A stretch of DNA of 38,490 nucleotides from JBBRNH01 sp038230415 (lineage in GTDB: Bacteria; Bacteroidota; Bacteroidia; Cytophagales; Spirosomataceae), in assembly GCA_038230415.1 (NCBI GenBank), contig JBBRNH010000054.1:1-38490 (forward strand), in the 5' to 3' direction. Positions 8,548-16,068 of this stretch are shown here, piece by piece. The notes beneath the pieces were generated by a model. That model saw only the letters and a list, made by a program, of their open reading frames with translations, did no database searches and had not been told where the DNA came from. Within the stretch, counting starts at the first letter, position 1. Every line of letters starts with the position of its first letter. The position numbers and the translations under genes were made by a program.

Positions 8548-9321
8548 TCAGCTCCGTACCGTTTTTACAAACGCCTGAATACCAGCAGGATCGGGGCCGT
8601 TGGTTTGCAGGTGCCGCACAAACGCGCTGCCCACAATGGCTCCGTTGGCAAACTCAGTAACGGCATCGAAACTCGCCTGGTTGTTGATGCCAAAGCCCAC
8701 GAGCCGGGGATTACGCAGGTTCATGGCGGCAATGCGCTCGAAGTAAGCCCGCATCCCGTCGCTGATCCCGCTCACCGACCCCGTGATACTGGCCGACGAC
8801 ACCATGTAAATAAATCCCTCAGACACCTCGTCAATGAGCCGGATGCGGTCGTTGGAGGTTTGGGGCGTAATCAGAAAAATGTTCAGGATGCCATACTGAT
8901 CGAAAACCGCTTTGTACTCGGATACGAACAAATCCATCGGCAGGTCGGGCAAAATCACCCCGTCAACACCAACCTCGCGGCACATCCGGCAAAAATTTTC
9001 TACGCCAAACTGCAACACCGGATTTATGTAGCCCATGAGCAGCACTGGCACGTGAATTTCGTCCCGAAGGCCAGCCAATTGCTCAAACAGTACCCGCAGA
9101 CTCATGCCGTTTTCAAGAGCGGTTTGGTTGCTTTGCTGAATGGTTTCGCCATCGGCAACGGGGTCAGAATACGGCATCCCAATTTCCACAATATCAACGC
9201 CAGCGGCCTGCAAACCCTGCAATACGGTTCGGGTGTCGGTCAGGGTGGGGAAACCGGCGGTAAAATACAGGTTCAGGAGTCGTTCTGACTGTTGAGCGAA
9301 GAGGTCGGTAATACGATTCAT
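8548..9321 (-). CDS. trpA: Tryptophan synthase alpha subunit
   Basis: TrpA cleaves indole-3-glycerol phosphate and passes indole to TrpB. The 257-residue TIM barrel shows the catalytic Glu46 in VEIGMPYSDP, the catalytic Asp in GVILPDLP, the loop TPQTSNDRI, and the phosphate-binding SSASITG and VGFGI segments. It is the last gene of the trp operon. It is separated from trpB by 90 nt of palindromic repeats, whereas most other junctions in the operon overlap or are a few bases long. A copy of the repeat therefore seems to have landed between two genes that are normally tightly coupled. Confidence 0.96.
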   Translation of the reverse strand: MNRITDLFAQQSERLLNLYFTAGFPTLTDTRTVLQGLQAAGVDIVEIGMPYSDPVADGETIQQSNQTALENGMSLRVLFEQLAGLRDEIHVPVLLMGYINPVLQFGVENFCRMCREVGVDGVILPDLPMDLFVSEYKAVFDQYGILNIFLITPQTSNDRIRLIDEVSEGFIYMVSSASITGSVSGISDGMRAYFERIAAMNLRNPRLVGFGINNQASFDAVTEFANGAIVGSAFVRHLQTNGPDPAGIQAFVKTVRS

Positions 9322-9330
9322 AAAGTAAGG

Positions 9331-9414
9331 CGGAGTTGTACTCCGTAATAAAGCTATTTCTGACTACGGAGTGCAACTCCGCGTTATTTTTCTACGGAGT
9401 GCAACTCCGCGTTA
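9331..9414. repeat. Three copies of a palindromic intergenic repeat between trpB and trpA
   Basis: A 23-nt unit with core CGGAGTGCAACTCCG occurs twice as an exact direct repeat (9364-9386 and 9392-9414, period 28 nt), plus a shorter diverged copy CGGAGTTGTACTCCG at 9331-9345. Each core can form a hairpin with a six-pair stem and a three-nt loop. The end of the last copy (TAA on the minus strand, 9412-9414) is the trpB stop codon. A fourth copy lies after glgB at 36567-36589. Confidence 0.8.
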
Positions 9415-10611
9415 CAAATATTTCGTAAACGTTGCCAGGTCTTTATCGCCCCGGCCAGAGAGACAGACAACGGCTACATCGTCGGCAGTTAAGCCTAAGC
9501 GGGGCAGCGCGGCCAGGGCGTGGGCCGTTTCGAGAGCCGGAATAATGCCTTCGAGTTGGCTGAGTTCAAATACGGCAGCCATTGCGTCGTCGTCGGTAAC
9601 GGCGTAGAACTCGCCCCGGCCCGAATCATACAAGTGGGCATGGAGCGGGCCAATACCGGGATAGTCTAAACCGGCTGATAATGAGTAGGGTTCGGTCACT
9701 TGCCCGTCGTCGGTCTGCATCAGAATCGTGCGGCTACCGTGCAATACGCCGGGTTTGCCGAGGGCGGTGGTGGCGGCAGAATGACCCGATGATACGCCTA
9801 AGCCAGCCGCTTCAACGGCGATGAGCCGCACCGAGGGTTCGTCTAAAAAATGATAAAACGCACCAGCCGCATTGCTGCCTCCACCCACGCAGGCCACCAC
9901 GCAGGCCGGGGTTTCGCGGCCCGTTTTGGTAAGCAGTTGCTTTCTGATTTCTTCCGAAATGACCGACTGAAACCGCGCCACCATGTCGGGGTAGGGGTGC
10001 GGCCCCACCACCGAACCAATGATGTAGTGCGTGTCAACGGGGTTGTTAATCCAGTGGCGCATGGCCTCGTTGGTTGCATCTTTCAGGGTTTGGCTCCCCG
10101 ATTTGGCGGGCCGGACGGTTGCGCCGAGCAGCCGCATCCGGTCAACGTTGGGTTTTTGACGGTCAATGTCAATGGCTCCCATGTAAATGATGCACTCCAA
10201 GCCCATCAGCGCACAGACCGTTGCCGTTGCCACGCCGTGCTGCCCGGCTCCGGTTTCGGCCACGATACGCTGTTTGCCCAAGCGTTTCGCCACCAGAATC
10301 TGCCCGATGGTGTTGTTTATTTTGTGCGCTCCGGTGTGGCAGAGGTCCTCGCGTTTCAGATAAATTGTGGCTCCGATTTTCTCGGACAGTCGCCGGGCCA
10401 GAAACAACGGCGTTGGCCGCCCGACATAATCGGCGAGCAAGGCCCGGAACTCAAGCTGAAAATCGGGTTCAGCAATAATATCGAGGTACGTCCGGCGCAG
10501 TTCTTCTACATTGGGGTAGAGCATTTCGGGGATGAATGCCCCGCCGAAGTTGCCGTAGAAGCCTTTATCAGAGACGGAGAATGTAGTTTGTTGTTCGAGG
10601 GTGGTTTGCAT
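9412..10611 (-). CDS. trpB: Tryptophan synthase beta subunit
   Basis: TrpB is the PLP enzyme that joins indole to L-serine. The 399-residue protein has the expected start FYGNFGGAFIPEML, the PLP lysine Lys97 in HTGAHKINN, AETGAGQHGVATA, the phosphate-cradling GGGSNA, and SAGLDYPGIGPLHA. It is standard TrpB1 length. It starts 8 nt after the stop of a small hypothetical gene that separates it from trpF. Its own stop codon lies inside a palindromic repeat. Confidence 0.97.
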   Translation of the reverse strand: MQTTLEQQTTFSVSDKGFYGNFGGAFIPEMLYPNVEELRRTYLDIIAEPDFQLEFRALLADYVGRPTPLFLARRLSEKIGATIYLKREDLCHTGAHKINNTIGQILVAKRLGKQRIVAETGAGQHGVATATVCALMGLECIIYMGAIDIDRQKPNVDRMRLLGATVRPAKSGSQTLKDATNEAMRHWINNPVDTHYIIGSVVGPHPYPDMVARFQSVISEEIRKQLLTKTGRETPACVVACVGGGSNAAGAFYHFLDEPSVRLIAVEAAGLGVSSGHSAATTALGKPGVLHGSRTILMQTDDGQVTEPYSLSAGLDYPGIGPLHAHLYDSGRGEFYAVTDDDAMAAVFELSQLEGIIPALETAHALAALPRLGLTADDVAVVCLSGRGDKDLATFTKYL

Positions 10612-10619
10612 GATTATCG

Positions 10620-10805
10620 CTATTCGATATGGCCGTTTTGCTTAAATAAGGTTAGGTCAATGTTTTCAAGCAAATGGGCTGATCTGGCAATTTTAGCCGC
10701 CGAAGCTGCTTGTATAGACTCGTATTGGCCTTTTGGCGAAGATACAATCTTGTCTTTGGCTCCCGTAAGCCTTTTCTTACTTTTTTGTGTAATGATGCTC
10801 GTCAT
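10620..10805 (-). CDS. Small hypothetical protein coupled to the DUF6934 gene
   Basis: A 61-residue basic N-terminal half (TQKSKKRLTGAKDKIVSSPKG) is followed by an amphipathic stretch. I recognise no family. The start overlaps the stop of the upstream DUF6934 gene by 4 nt (ATGA), a sign of translational coupling, and the stop is 8 nt before trpB. The base composition is poorer in GC than the flanking trp genes. It may be the second half of a two-gene cassette inserted into the trp operon; an addiction or toxin-antitoxin role is only a guess. Confidence 0.55.
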   Translation of the reverse strand: MTSIITQKSKKRLTGAKDKIVSSPKGQYESIQAASAAKIARSAHLLENIDLTLFKQNGHIE

Positions 10806-11260
10806 GGCTTCTGTCTCAGTTGAAAAATGAACGCTATATATGGCCTGTTCGGTTGAAAATATTCATAAGAACCAGTGGACAACTGACCGTAAATTTCAGA
10901 CAACTCGTTGGCTTTTGAGAGTTCTCTTGCTATTACGATTCGATATAGCCGGATACGAAACCCTTCCTCATCACTTCCCTTAAAATGTACAAGTTTGTTG
11001 GGGTATTTGCCGAAGAATGTGAGCAATGCGTTCAGAACAGTAGCCAGTACACGGGCCATATCCTGATTGTTGCTAATAGCCAAATCGTTAATCTTCCCGG
11101 TATCATCAACATCAACCAAGGCCATATTGTAGAAGATTGGGTTTCCAGGAAACATCTGAAAAGCAATTGCTTTATTCACAATCTTTGAGTCACTTACGCT
11201 CTCAAAACTATAGTCAAGTGCGTTATTACTGACCAAAAACGGATACGGTGGCTCAGTCAT
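10802..11260 (-). CDS. DUF6934-family protein inserted in the trp operon
   Basis: This 152-residue soluble protein matches the pattern I know for DUF6934: NNALDYSFESVSDSK near the N-terminus, then FYNMALVDVDDTGKINDLAI, SNNQDMARVLATVLNAL and RIRLYRIVIAREL. The function of the family is not known. The start lies 2 nt after the trpF stop, and the GGAGGAGGAGG coding for the last Glu residues of trpF could act as its ribosome site. GC is clearly lower than in trpF and trpB. The gene is transcribed with the trp genes although nothing links it to tryptophan. Confidence 0.75.
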   Translation of the reverse strand: MTEPPYPFLVSNNALDYSFESVSDSKIVNKAIAFQMFPGNPIFYNMALVDVDDTGKINDLAISNNQDMARVLATVLNALLTFFGKYPNKLVHFKGSDEEGFRIRLYRIVIARELSKANELSEIYGQLSTGSYEYFQPNRPYIAFIFQLRQKP

Positions 11261-11262
11261 GC

Positions 11263-11901
11263 CTAAACCTCCTCCTCCACCGGCCTCAGCCGCGCCAGTA
11301 GCTCCTTCACCAACTCAACGTCTTTCACACCCGGCGCGGTTTCTACCTGACTGTTTACGTCCACGCCGTAGAGTTTCATGCCCTCTAATTGGGTCAGTTG
11401 GTCAAGGTTATGAAGGCCAATGCCACCACTGATAAAAAACGGCTTTTCGTTGTCGTACCGGCTCATTACGTCCCAGTTAAATTGAACGCCGTTGCCGCCG
11501 GGCTGCTCGCCTTTGGCATCGAAGAGAAAGAAATCACAGTACGGTTTGAAGTTGTGCAGCATCGAAAAATTGAACGAGTCGTCAACCCGAAACGCCCGGA
11601 TAATGCTCACGCCTTTGTTTCGTAAACTCCGGCAATAATCGGGCGTTTCGTTGCCGTGCAGTTGCACATACTGAAGGTCGTATTTCCGCACCGTTTTCAG
11701 CACGTAATCTGGCCCGGCGTTGACAAACACACCCACTTTTTTGATTTTTCGGGGCAGGGCTTTCACCACGTCGGCATCGAGCGATTCGCCGACAAACCGG
11801 GGTGATTGTTCGTAAAAAATAAACCCGATAAAATCAGGATTCAGGCCCGCAATCGCCTGTAGATTGTCAGCATCGCGCAGACCGCACACTTTTACATTCA
11901 T
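11263..11901 (-). CDS. trpF: Phosphoribosylanthranilate isomerase
   Basis: TrpF converts N-(5'-phosphoribosyl)anthranilate to its ribulose form. The TIM barrel begins MNVKVCGLRD with the catalytic Cys6, and continues with DFIGFIFYEQSPRFV, GVFVNA, LQYVQLHGNE, FLFDAKGEQPGGNG, FISGGIG and YGVDVNSQVE. I chose the ATG at 11901 (212 residues, normal length). An alternative ATG at 11949 would add 16 residues with no family resemblance but would sit only 3 nt after the trpC stop. The gene ends in three Glu codons that overlap the ribosome-binding region of the next gene. Confidence 0.93.
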   Translation of the reverse strand: MNVKVCGLRDADNLQAIAGLNPDFIGFIFYEQSPRFVGESLDADVVKALPRKIKKVGVFVNAGPDYVLKTVRKYDLQYVQLHGNETPDYCRSLRNKGVSIIRAFRVDDSFNFSMLHNFKPYCDFFLFDAKGEQPGGNGVQFNWDVMSRYDNEKPFFISGGIGLHNLDQLTQLEGMKLYGVDVNSQVETAPGVKDVELVKELLARLRPVEEEV

Positions 11902-11952
11902 GGTAAATGAGTCGAATAGCCTTCTGTTCCCGGCAGAAGTGTTTAGCATGAG

Positions 11953-12786
11953 TCAGTCATGAATGGGAGCCATGACCGAATGATGAATGGTTTGTTTACT
12001 GCCAAAGTTTTGCACGAGTTCGGCCAATGCGTTGCCTGGTGCGGCTGTTTTCATGAACGCTTCGCCAATCAGAAAGCCGTCGTAACCAGTTTGCCGTAGC
12101 ACTTGCATGGTGGCTGCATCATGCAGGCCGCTTTCGGTGATCCTGACAAACGGGGCCGGAATCTGCTCGATCAGCCGGAGCGACGTGGTTATGTCGGTAA
12201 CAAAGGTTTTGAGATTCCGGTTGTTCACGCCGACCAAATCAACGGTGTCGCACAGGGTTTGGCTCAGTTCGGCCTCGTCATGCACTTCCAGTAAGACCTC
12301 CATACCTAAGTTGCGTGCCGTTTGGCTCAACGTCCGCACCTCAGCGGGCAACAGGCAGGCGGCAATCAGCAACACAAAATCGGCTCCCCAGGCTTTGGCT
12401 TCGAGGAGTTGGTACTCGTCAATCACGAAATCTTTACGGAGAATCGGCGTGTTGGGGTTGGCCCGGCGAGCCTCAAGCAAGTCTGCCGGGGTTCCGCCAA
12501 AAAAGGGTTCATCCGTCAGCACCGACAAACACGCGGCCCCCGCCAACACGTAGCCTGCGGTGGTTTCGGCCACCGAAACACGGTCATTAATAATGCCTTT
12601 CGAGGGTGATTTGCGCTTAAACTCGGCAATGATTCCGGTTGAATTGTCGCGCAGGATGGCTTGCCGGGCCGAGTTTACCACGCGCCCAAAATCGGGTGAT
12701 TGCATCAGCAGCGATGCTGGCGTTTGCGCTTTTCGCCCGGCGACTTCAATGCGTTTTTGGGCAATTATTTTGTCTAAAATAGTCAT
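11953..12786 (-). CDS. trpC: Indole-3-glycerol phosphate synthase
   Basis: TrpC closes the indole ring from carboxyphenylaminodeoxyribulose phosphate. The 277-residue barrel shows IIAEFKRKSPSKG with the catalytic Lys, LSVLTDEPFFGG, PILRKDFVIDEYQL, EVHDEAEL, GVNNRNLKTF and ESGLHD. The start overlaps the trpD stop by 4 nt (ATGA), so the two are translationally coupled. It is not fused to trpF, unlike in enterobacteria. Confidence 0.96.
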   Translation of the reverse strand: MTILDKIIAQKRIEVAGRKAQTPASLLMQSPDFGRVVNSARQAILRDNSTGIIAEFKRKSPSKGIINDRVSVAETTAGYVLAGAACLSVLTDEPFFGGTPADLLEARRANPNTPILRKDFVIDEYQLLEAKAWGADFVLLIAACLLPAEVRTLSQTARNLGMEVLLEVHDEAELSQTLCDTVDLVGVNNRNLKTFVTDITTSLRLIEQIPAPFVRITESGLHDAATMQVLRQTGYDGFLIGEAFMKTAAPGNALAELVQNFGSKQTIHHSVMAPIHD

Positions 12787-13769
12787 GCTATCAATGTCTT
12801 AAAACTTGCCAACGCCCGGCCACTCTCCAGCGATTCGCGGGCCTGGGCCACGGCTTCTTCGTTGGTGGTTGCCCGGCCAGCCGCTCGCAATGCCATCGCC
12901 GAATTGGCTAAAACGGCCTGTTTCTGCGCTGAAGTGGCGGTGTTGTTGAGGACGTTCATAAAAATCCGGGCTGATTCGTCGGCGGTTTCTCCCCCCGATA
13001 ATGCTCGTGCATTCAGCGTATCGAGGCCCAGCGCGGCTGGCTGCAGCACCTGCTCGGTGTGGTTGGTGATGAGCTTAAACGCGCCCGTAAGCGAGATTTC
13101 ATCGTAACCATCGAGCGTGTGAACAATCATAAACTGCTTGCCGGTTTGTTGGTAAAGGTAGGCATAAAGGCGGGCCAGTTCAAGGCTAAACACGCCCACA
13201 AGCTGTTTTTGGGGCTGTGCCGGGTTCACCATCGGCCCCAGCACGTTGAAGAACGTTTTCACGCCCAACTCCTTCCTGATTGGGCCAACGTTTTTCATGG
13301 CCGGGTGAAACAGCGGTGCGTGCAGAAAGCAAATCCCCGCCGTTTCGATTTTGCGCTGCAACTCGCCCACGTCGGCGGTAAACCGATAGCCAAGCTGTTC
13401 CATCACCGTTGACGAACCCGTTAGCGACGATACGCCGTGATTGCCGTGCTTGGCGACGCGCTGCCCCGCCCCGGCCACCACAAACGCCGACAGCGTGGAG
13501 ATGTTAAAGGTGTCTTTGCCGTCGCCACCCGTGCCACAAACGTCCATCGCATCATAAGCCGATAAATCAACCGGCAGACACAGTTCGAGCATGGCATCGC
13601 GGAAGCCTTCGAGTTCTTCGACCCGGATGCTCCGCATCATATAGACCGTCAGGAACGACGCAACCTGCGCCGGGTTGTACTGGCCCCGGCCAATGCCAAT
13701 CAGCACCTGCTTGGCCTGCTCTTTGGCGAGTGTCTTGTACTCGAAAAGGTGATTCAGGATTTGTTTCAT
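12783..13769 (-). CDS. trpD: Anthranilate phosphoribosyltransferase
   Basis: TrpD transfers the phosphoribosyl group to anthranilate. The 328-residue protein has the N-terminal helical domain (MKQILNHLFEYKTL) and the glycine-rich phosphoribosyl loop GTGGDGKDTFNIST, followed by KHGNHGVSSLTGS and FLHAPLFHPAMK. The ATG at 13769 overlaps the trpG stop by 4 nt. The longer frame upstream is only the shadow of trpG and was not used. Confidence 0.96.
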   Translation of the reverse strand: MKQILNHLFEYKTLAKEQAKQVLIGIGRGQYNPAQVASFLTVYMMRSIRVEELEGFRDAMLELCLPVDLSAYDAMDVCGTGGDGKDTFNISTLSAFVVAGAGQRVAKHGNHGVSSLTGSSTVMEQLGYRFTADVGELQRKIETAGICFLHAPLFHPAMKNVGPIRKELGVKTFFNVLGPMVNPAQPQKQLVGVFSLELARLYAYLYQQTGKQFMIVHTLDGYDEISLTGAFKLITNHTEQVLQPAALGLDTLNARALSGGETADESARIFMNVLNNTATSAQKQAVLANSAMALRAAGRATTNEEAVAQARESLESGRALASFKTLIA

Positions 13770-14332
13770 GAGTTGAGCCAGTTTTTCATCATCGTTTTTC
13801 CGCCCTCGGTCAGCACTGATTCGGGGTGGAACTGTACGCCCCGCACATCGTATTGCGTGTGCCGCAGGGCCATCACGCGGCCTTGTTCGTCTTCGGCGGT
13901 AATCACCATCTCCGCCGGAACCGACCCGCGCACGACCGACCACGAATGATACCGGCCAACGGTCAGGGTGTCGGGCAGGTGGTCAAAAAGCCGTTCGTGG
14001 CGGTCAATAACGGTGGCGATGTGGGCCACACCGTGCAGCACATCGCCGAGGTTTTCAAGCGTTGCGCCGAAGGCTTCGCCGATGCCCTGATGCCCCAGGC
14101 AAACACCTAAGATGCTCTTGGCAGGCCCATATTCAGCAATCAGGGCCTGCATAATACCCGCTTCTGACGGGATGCCTGGCCCCGGCGAGAGCAGAATTTT
14201 GTCGTATTGCCCAACGGCTTCGAGCGTGATTTTATCGTTTCGAATCACGTCGGGACGTTCACCCAATTCGCGCAGGATATAAACGAGGTTGTAGGTAAAG
14301 GAATCGTAATTGTCTAAGACGAGGATTTTCAT
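13766..14332 (-). CDS. trpG: Anthranilate synthase glutamine amidotransferase component
   Basis: TrpG supplies ammonia from glutamine to TrpE. The 188-residue class I amidotransferase shows LVLDNYDSFTYNLV at the start, LSPGPGIP, the nucleophile elbow GVCLGHQ, and the His-Glu pair in GVQFHPES. It overlaps trpE and trpD by 4 nt on each side. A PabA role shared with folate synthesis cannot be excluded but the operon context favours tryptophan. Confidence 0.95.
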   Translation of the reverse strand: MKILVLDNYDSFTYNLVYILRELGERPDVIRNDKITLEAVGQYDKILLSPGPGIPSEAGIMQALIAEYGPAKSILGVCLGHQGIGEAFGATLENLGDVLHGVAHIATVIDRHERLFDHLPDTLTVGRYHSWSVVRGSVPAEMVITAEDEQGRVMALRHTQYDVRGVQFHPESVLTEGGKTMMKNWLNS

Positions 14333-15765
14333 ATCGTTTTTGCCTGTTCGACCGCCATTCTCAGCGCGGCTAATTTGTTGTGTACTTCCTGTAATTCACT
14401 CTCTACCAGTGACTTTGCCACGATGCCGGCCCCGGCCTGATAATGCAACTTGTTATTTTTGCTCATAAATGTTCGAATCATAATGGCCTGATTAAACTCG
14501 CCGTCGAAGCCCATGTAGCCGATGCTCCCGGCATAAAAACCCCGGCTCTGGTTTTCGTAGTGGTCAATCAACTGCATGGCATTGTGTTTGGGTGCGCCCG
14601 ATAAGGTGCCTGCCGGAAAGGTTTCGGCCACAATCTGGAGCGGGTCGGTGCCGGGGTTGAGTTCGCCCACCACTTTCGAGACGAGGTGAATCACGTGCGA
14701 ATAATACTGCACTTCTTTAAAGGTCTCGACCCGCACCACATCGCAATTCCGGCTCAGGTCGTTGCGGGCCAAATCAACCAGCATCACGTGTTCGGCAGAT
14801 TCTTTGGGGTCGTCGTAGAGTTTCTGGGCGAGTTCAGCATCCTTCACATCGTCGCCCGTTCGCCGGAAGGTGCCGGCAATGGGGTAAATCGTGGCCTGAT
14901 TATTCTTGACAACAATCTGAGATTCGGGCGATGAGCCGAAGAGTTTGTAATTGCCGTAATCGAAATAAAACAGGTACGGTGATGGATTCAGCGACCGTAA
15001 CGCCCGGTAAACGTTAAACTCATCGCCGACAAACGCCCGCGCAAAATGCCGCGACAATACGATCTGGAACACGTCTCCGCGCTGGCAATGGTCCTTGCCG
15101 TGCTGAATAACGGCCCGAAATTCATCGTCGGTAAAATTGGTGGTTTCCTCACCCGCTGTGTCAAACGAATACGTGGCATAGTTGCGGCTCGTGATAAACG
15201 ACGCGATATAATCGAGGTTGCTACCGGGTTCCGGCTCGCCCTCCTGCACGTAGCTGTGCTCAAACAAATGCAGTTCGTCTTTGAAGTGATTAATGGCAAT
15301 CACGTACCGATAAACCTGAAACACGGCGGTTGAGATGGCGGTATCATCGGTGTCGGGGGCCGAGAGCCGAATGTCTTCAAAACCCTCAACGGCAGCGTAG
15401 CCGAAATGCCCGAACAGGCCGTTGGTAATGAACGGAAACGCCGACGGAGCCGGGGCAAATGCGTCTTTGAACTCCTGCAGGGCTGGCACGAGTTCATGCG
15501 CCGAAACCGTCCGCGTTACCTCATCCTGATCGGGTAATTTGACCTGTAACCGACCGGCGTTGTACTCAAAGCGGGCAACGGGGTCAAAGGCGAGGTACGA
15601 AAACGAGTTGTCATTACCGTGATAATCAGCACTTTCGAGCAGGATGCTGTTCAGGAATCGGTCACGGATGCGGAGGTAAATACTGACCGGCGTAACAATG
15701 TCGGCCAGCATCCGTTTGTGGCGGGTACTGATGGCAAAGCGTGCGGGCTTGGTTTGTGTTTCCAT
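14329..15765 (-). CDS. trpE: Anthranilate synthase component I
   Basis: TrpE forms anthranilate from chorismate. The 478-residue protein has the N-terminal regulatory domain, including LLESADYHGNDNSFSYLAFD, where the family's LLES feedback site lies, and the chorismate-binding domain with GDVFQIVLSRHF, PSPYLFYFDYG, GSSPESQIV, PIAGTFRRTGD, FPAGTLSGAPK and QAGAGIVAKS. It is the first structural gene of the operon. It starts 36 nt beyond the attenuator hairpin, so its transcription should depend on readthrough of that terminator as well as on product inhibition of the enzyme. Confidence 0.96.
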   Translation of the reverse strand: METQTKPARFAISTRHKRMLADIVTPVSIYLRIRDRFLNSILLESADYHGNDNSFSYLAFDPVARFEYNAGRLQVKLPDQDEVTRTVSAHELVPALQEFKDAFAPAPSAFPFITNGLFGHFGYAAVEGFEDIRLSAPDTDDTAISTAVFQVYRYVIAINHFKDELHLFEHSYVQEGEPEPGSNLDYIASFITSRNYATYSFDTAGEETTNFTDDEFRAVIQHGKDHCQRGDVFQIVLSRHFARAFVGDEFNVYRALRSLNPSPYLFYFDYGNYKLFGSSPESQIVVKNNQATIYPIAGTFRRTGDDVKDAELAQKLYDDPKESAEHVMLVDLARNDLSRNCDVVRVETFKEVQYYSHVIHLVSKVVGELNPGTDPLQIVAETFPAGTLSGAPKHNAMQLIDHYENQSRGFYAGSIGYMGFDGEFNQAIMIRTFMSKNNKLHYQAGAGIVAKSLVESELQEVHNKLAALRMAVEQAKTI

Positions 15766-15800
15766 TGGTTGATTACAGGGTTAGCTTCGGGTTTGGGGCA

Positions 15801-15837
15801 AAAACAAAGGCCCGTCGGGATGAACGACGGGCCTTTG
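15801..15837 (-). terminator. trp attenuator: terminator hairpin ahead of trpE
   Basis: On the minus strand a perfect 13-pair stem (15805-15817 with 15825-15837, GC-rich core GGCCCGTCG) is followed by a run of T residues, an intrinsic terminator 36 nt upstream of trpE. Its loop plus one stem base reads GTTCATCC on the minus strand and is exactly complementary to GGATGAAC at 15868-15875, which covers the leader-peptide stop codon. The two pairings exclude each other in part, as terminator and antiterminator do. Confidence 0.85.
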
Positions 15838-15869
15838 CGGGGAAATTATGTGCAAAAAGCTGTACAGGT

Positions 15870-15926
15870 TCATCCGAGAGAGGAAGAACACCACCACCAA
15901 ATCATGTTAGTTATCGCGTTAGACAT
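15870..15926 (-). CDS. trpL: trp leader peptide with three consecutive Trp codons
   Basis: A minus-strand frame of 18 codons reads MSNAITNMIWWWCSSSLG and ends in TGA. Three adjacent TGG codons in so short a frame, placed between a promoter and a terminator ahead of trpE, fit a leader peptide that senses charged tRNA-Trp. With tryptophan present, the ribosome would reach the stop codon and mask GGATGAAC at 15868-15875, so the terminator forms. With tryptophan scarce, it would stall on the Trp codons and leave that segment free to pair with the terminator loop. An internal ATG at codon 8 could also start the peptide. Confidence 0.85.
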   Translation of the reverse strand: MSNAITNMIWWWCSSSLG

Positions 15927-15983
15927 TACTGTGTTTTCTGGTCTCAGGCCGAACTGTTTGTTTTTGCATCTGAAACCGGAGTG

Positions 15984-16014
15984 CAAACATAGCAGGTTGC
16001 GGGCAAACTATAAA
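15984..16014 (-). promoter_or_regulatory. Promoter of the trp operon
   Basis: The minus strand has TTTA, 19 nt, then TATGTTTG. The second element matches the Bacteroidota -7 box TAnnTTTG exactly, and the first is one base off the -33 box TTTG. Transcription would start near 15977, about 50 nt ahead of the leader peptide. Confidence 0.65.
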
Positions 16015-16068
16015 GCCCAACGAATCATATCCGCACCGGCGAGCCTATCTGAGCCGTATGATTACCCT

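Noticed and set aside
8527..9288. 253-codon plus-strand frame opposite trpA
   Set aside because: It is the antisense shadow of a clear trpA gene.
13770..13943. N-terminal extension of trpD by 58 codons
   Set aside because: The extension is an Arg-rich translation of trpG in another frame; the ATG at 13769 overlaps the trpG stop in the same ATGA style as the other trp junctions.
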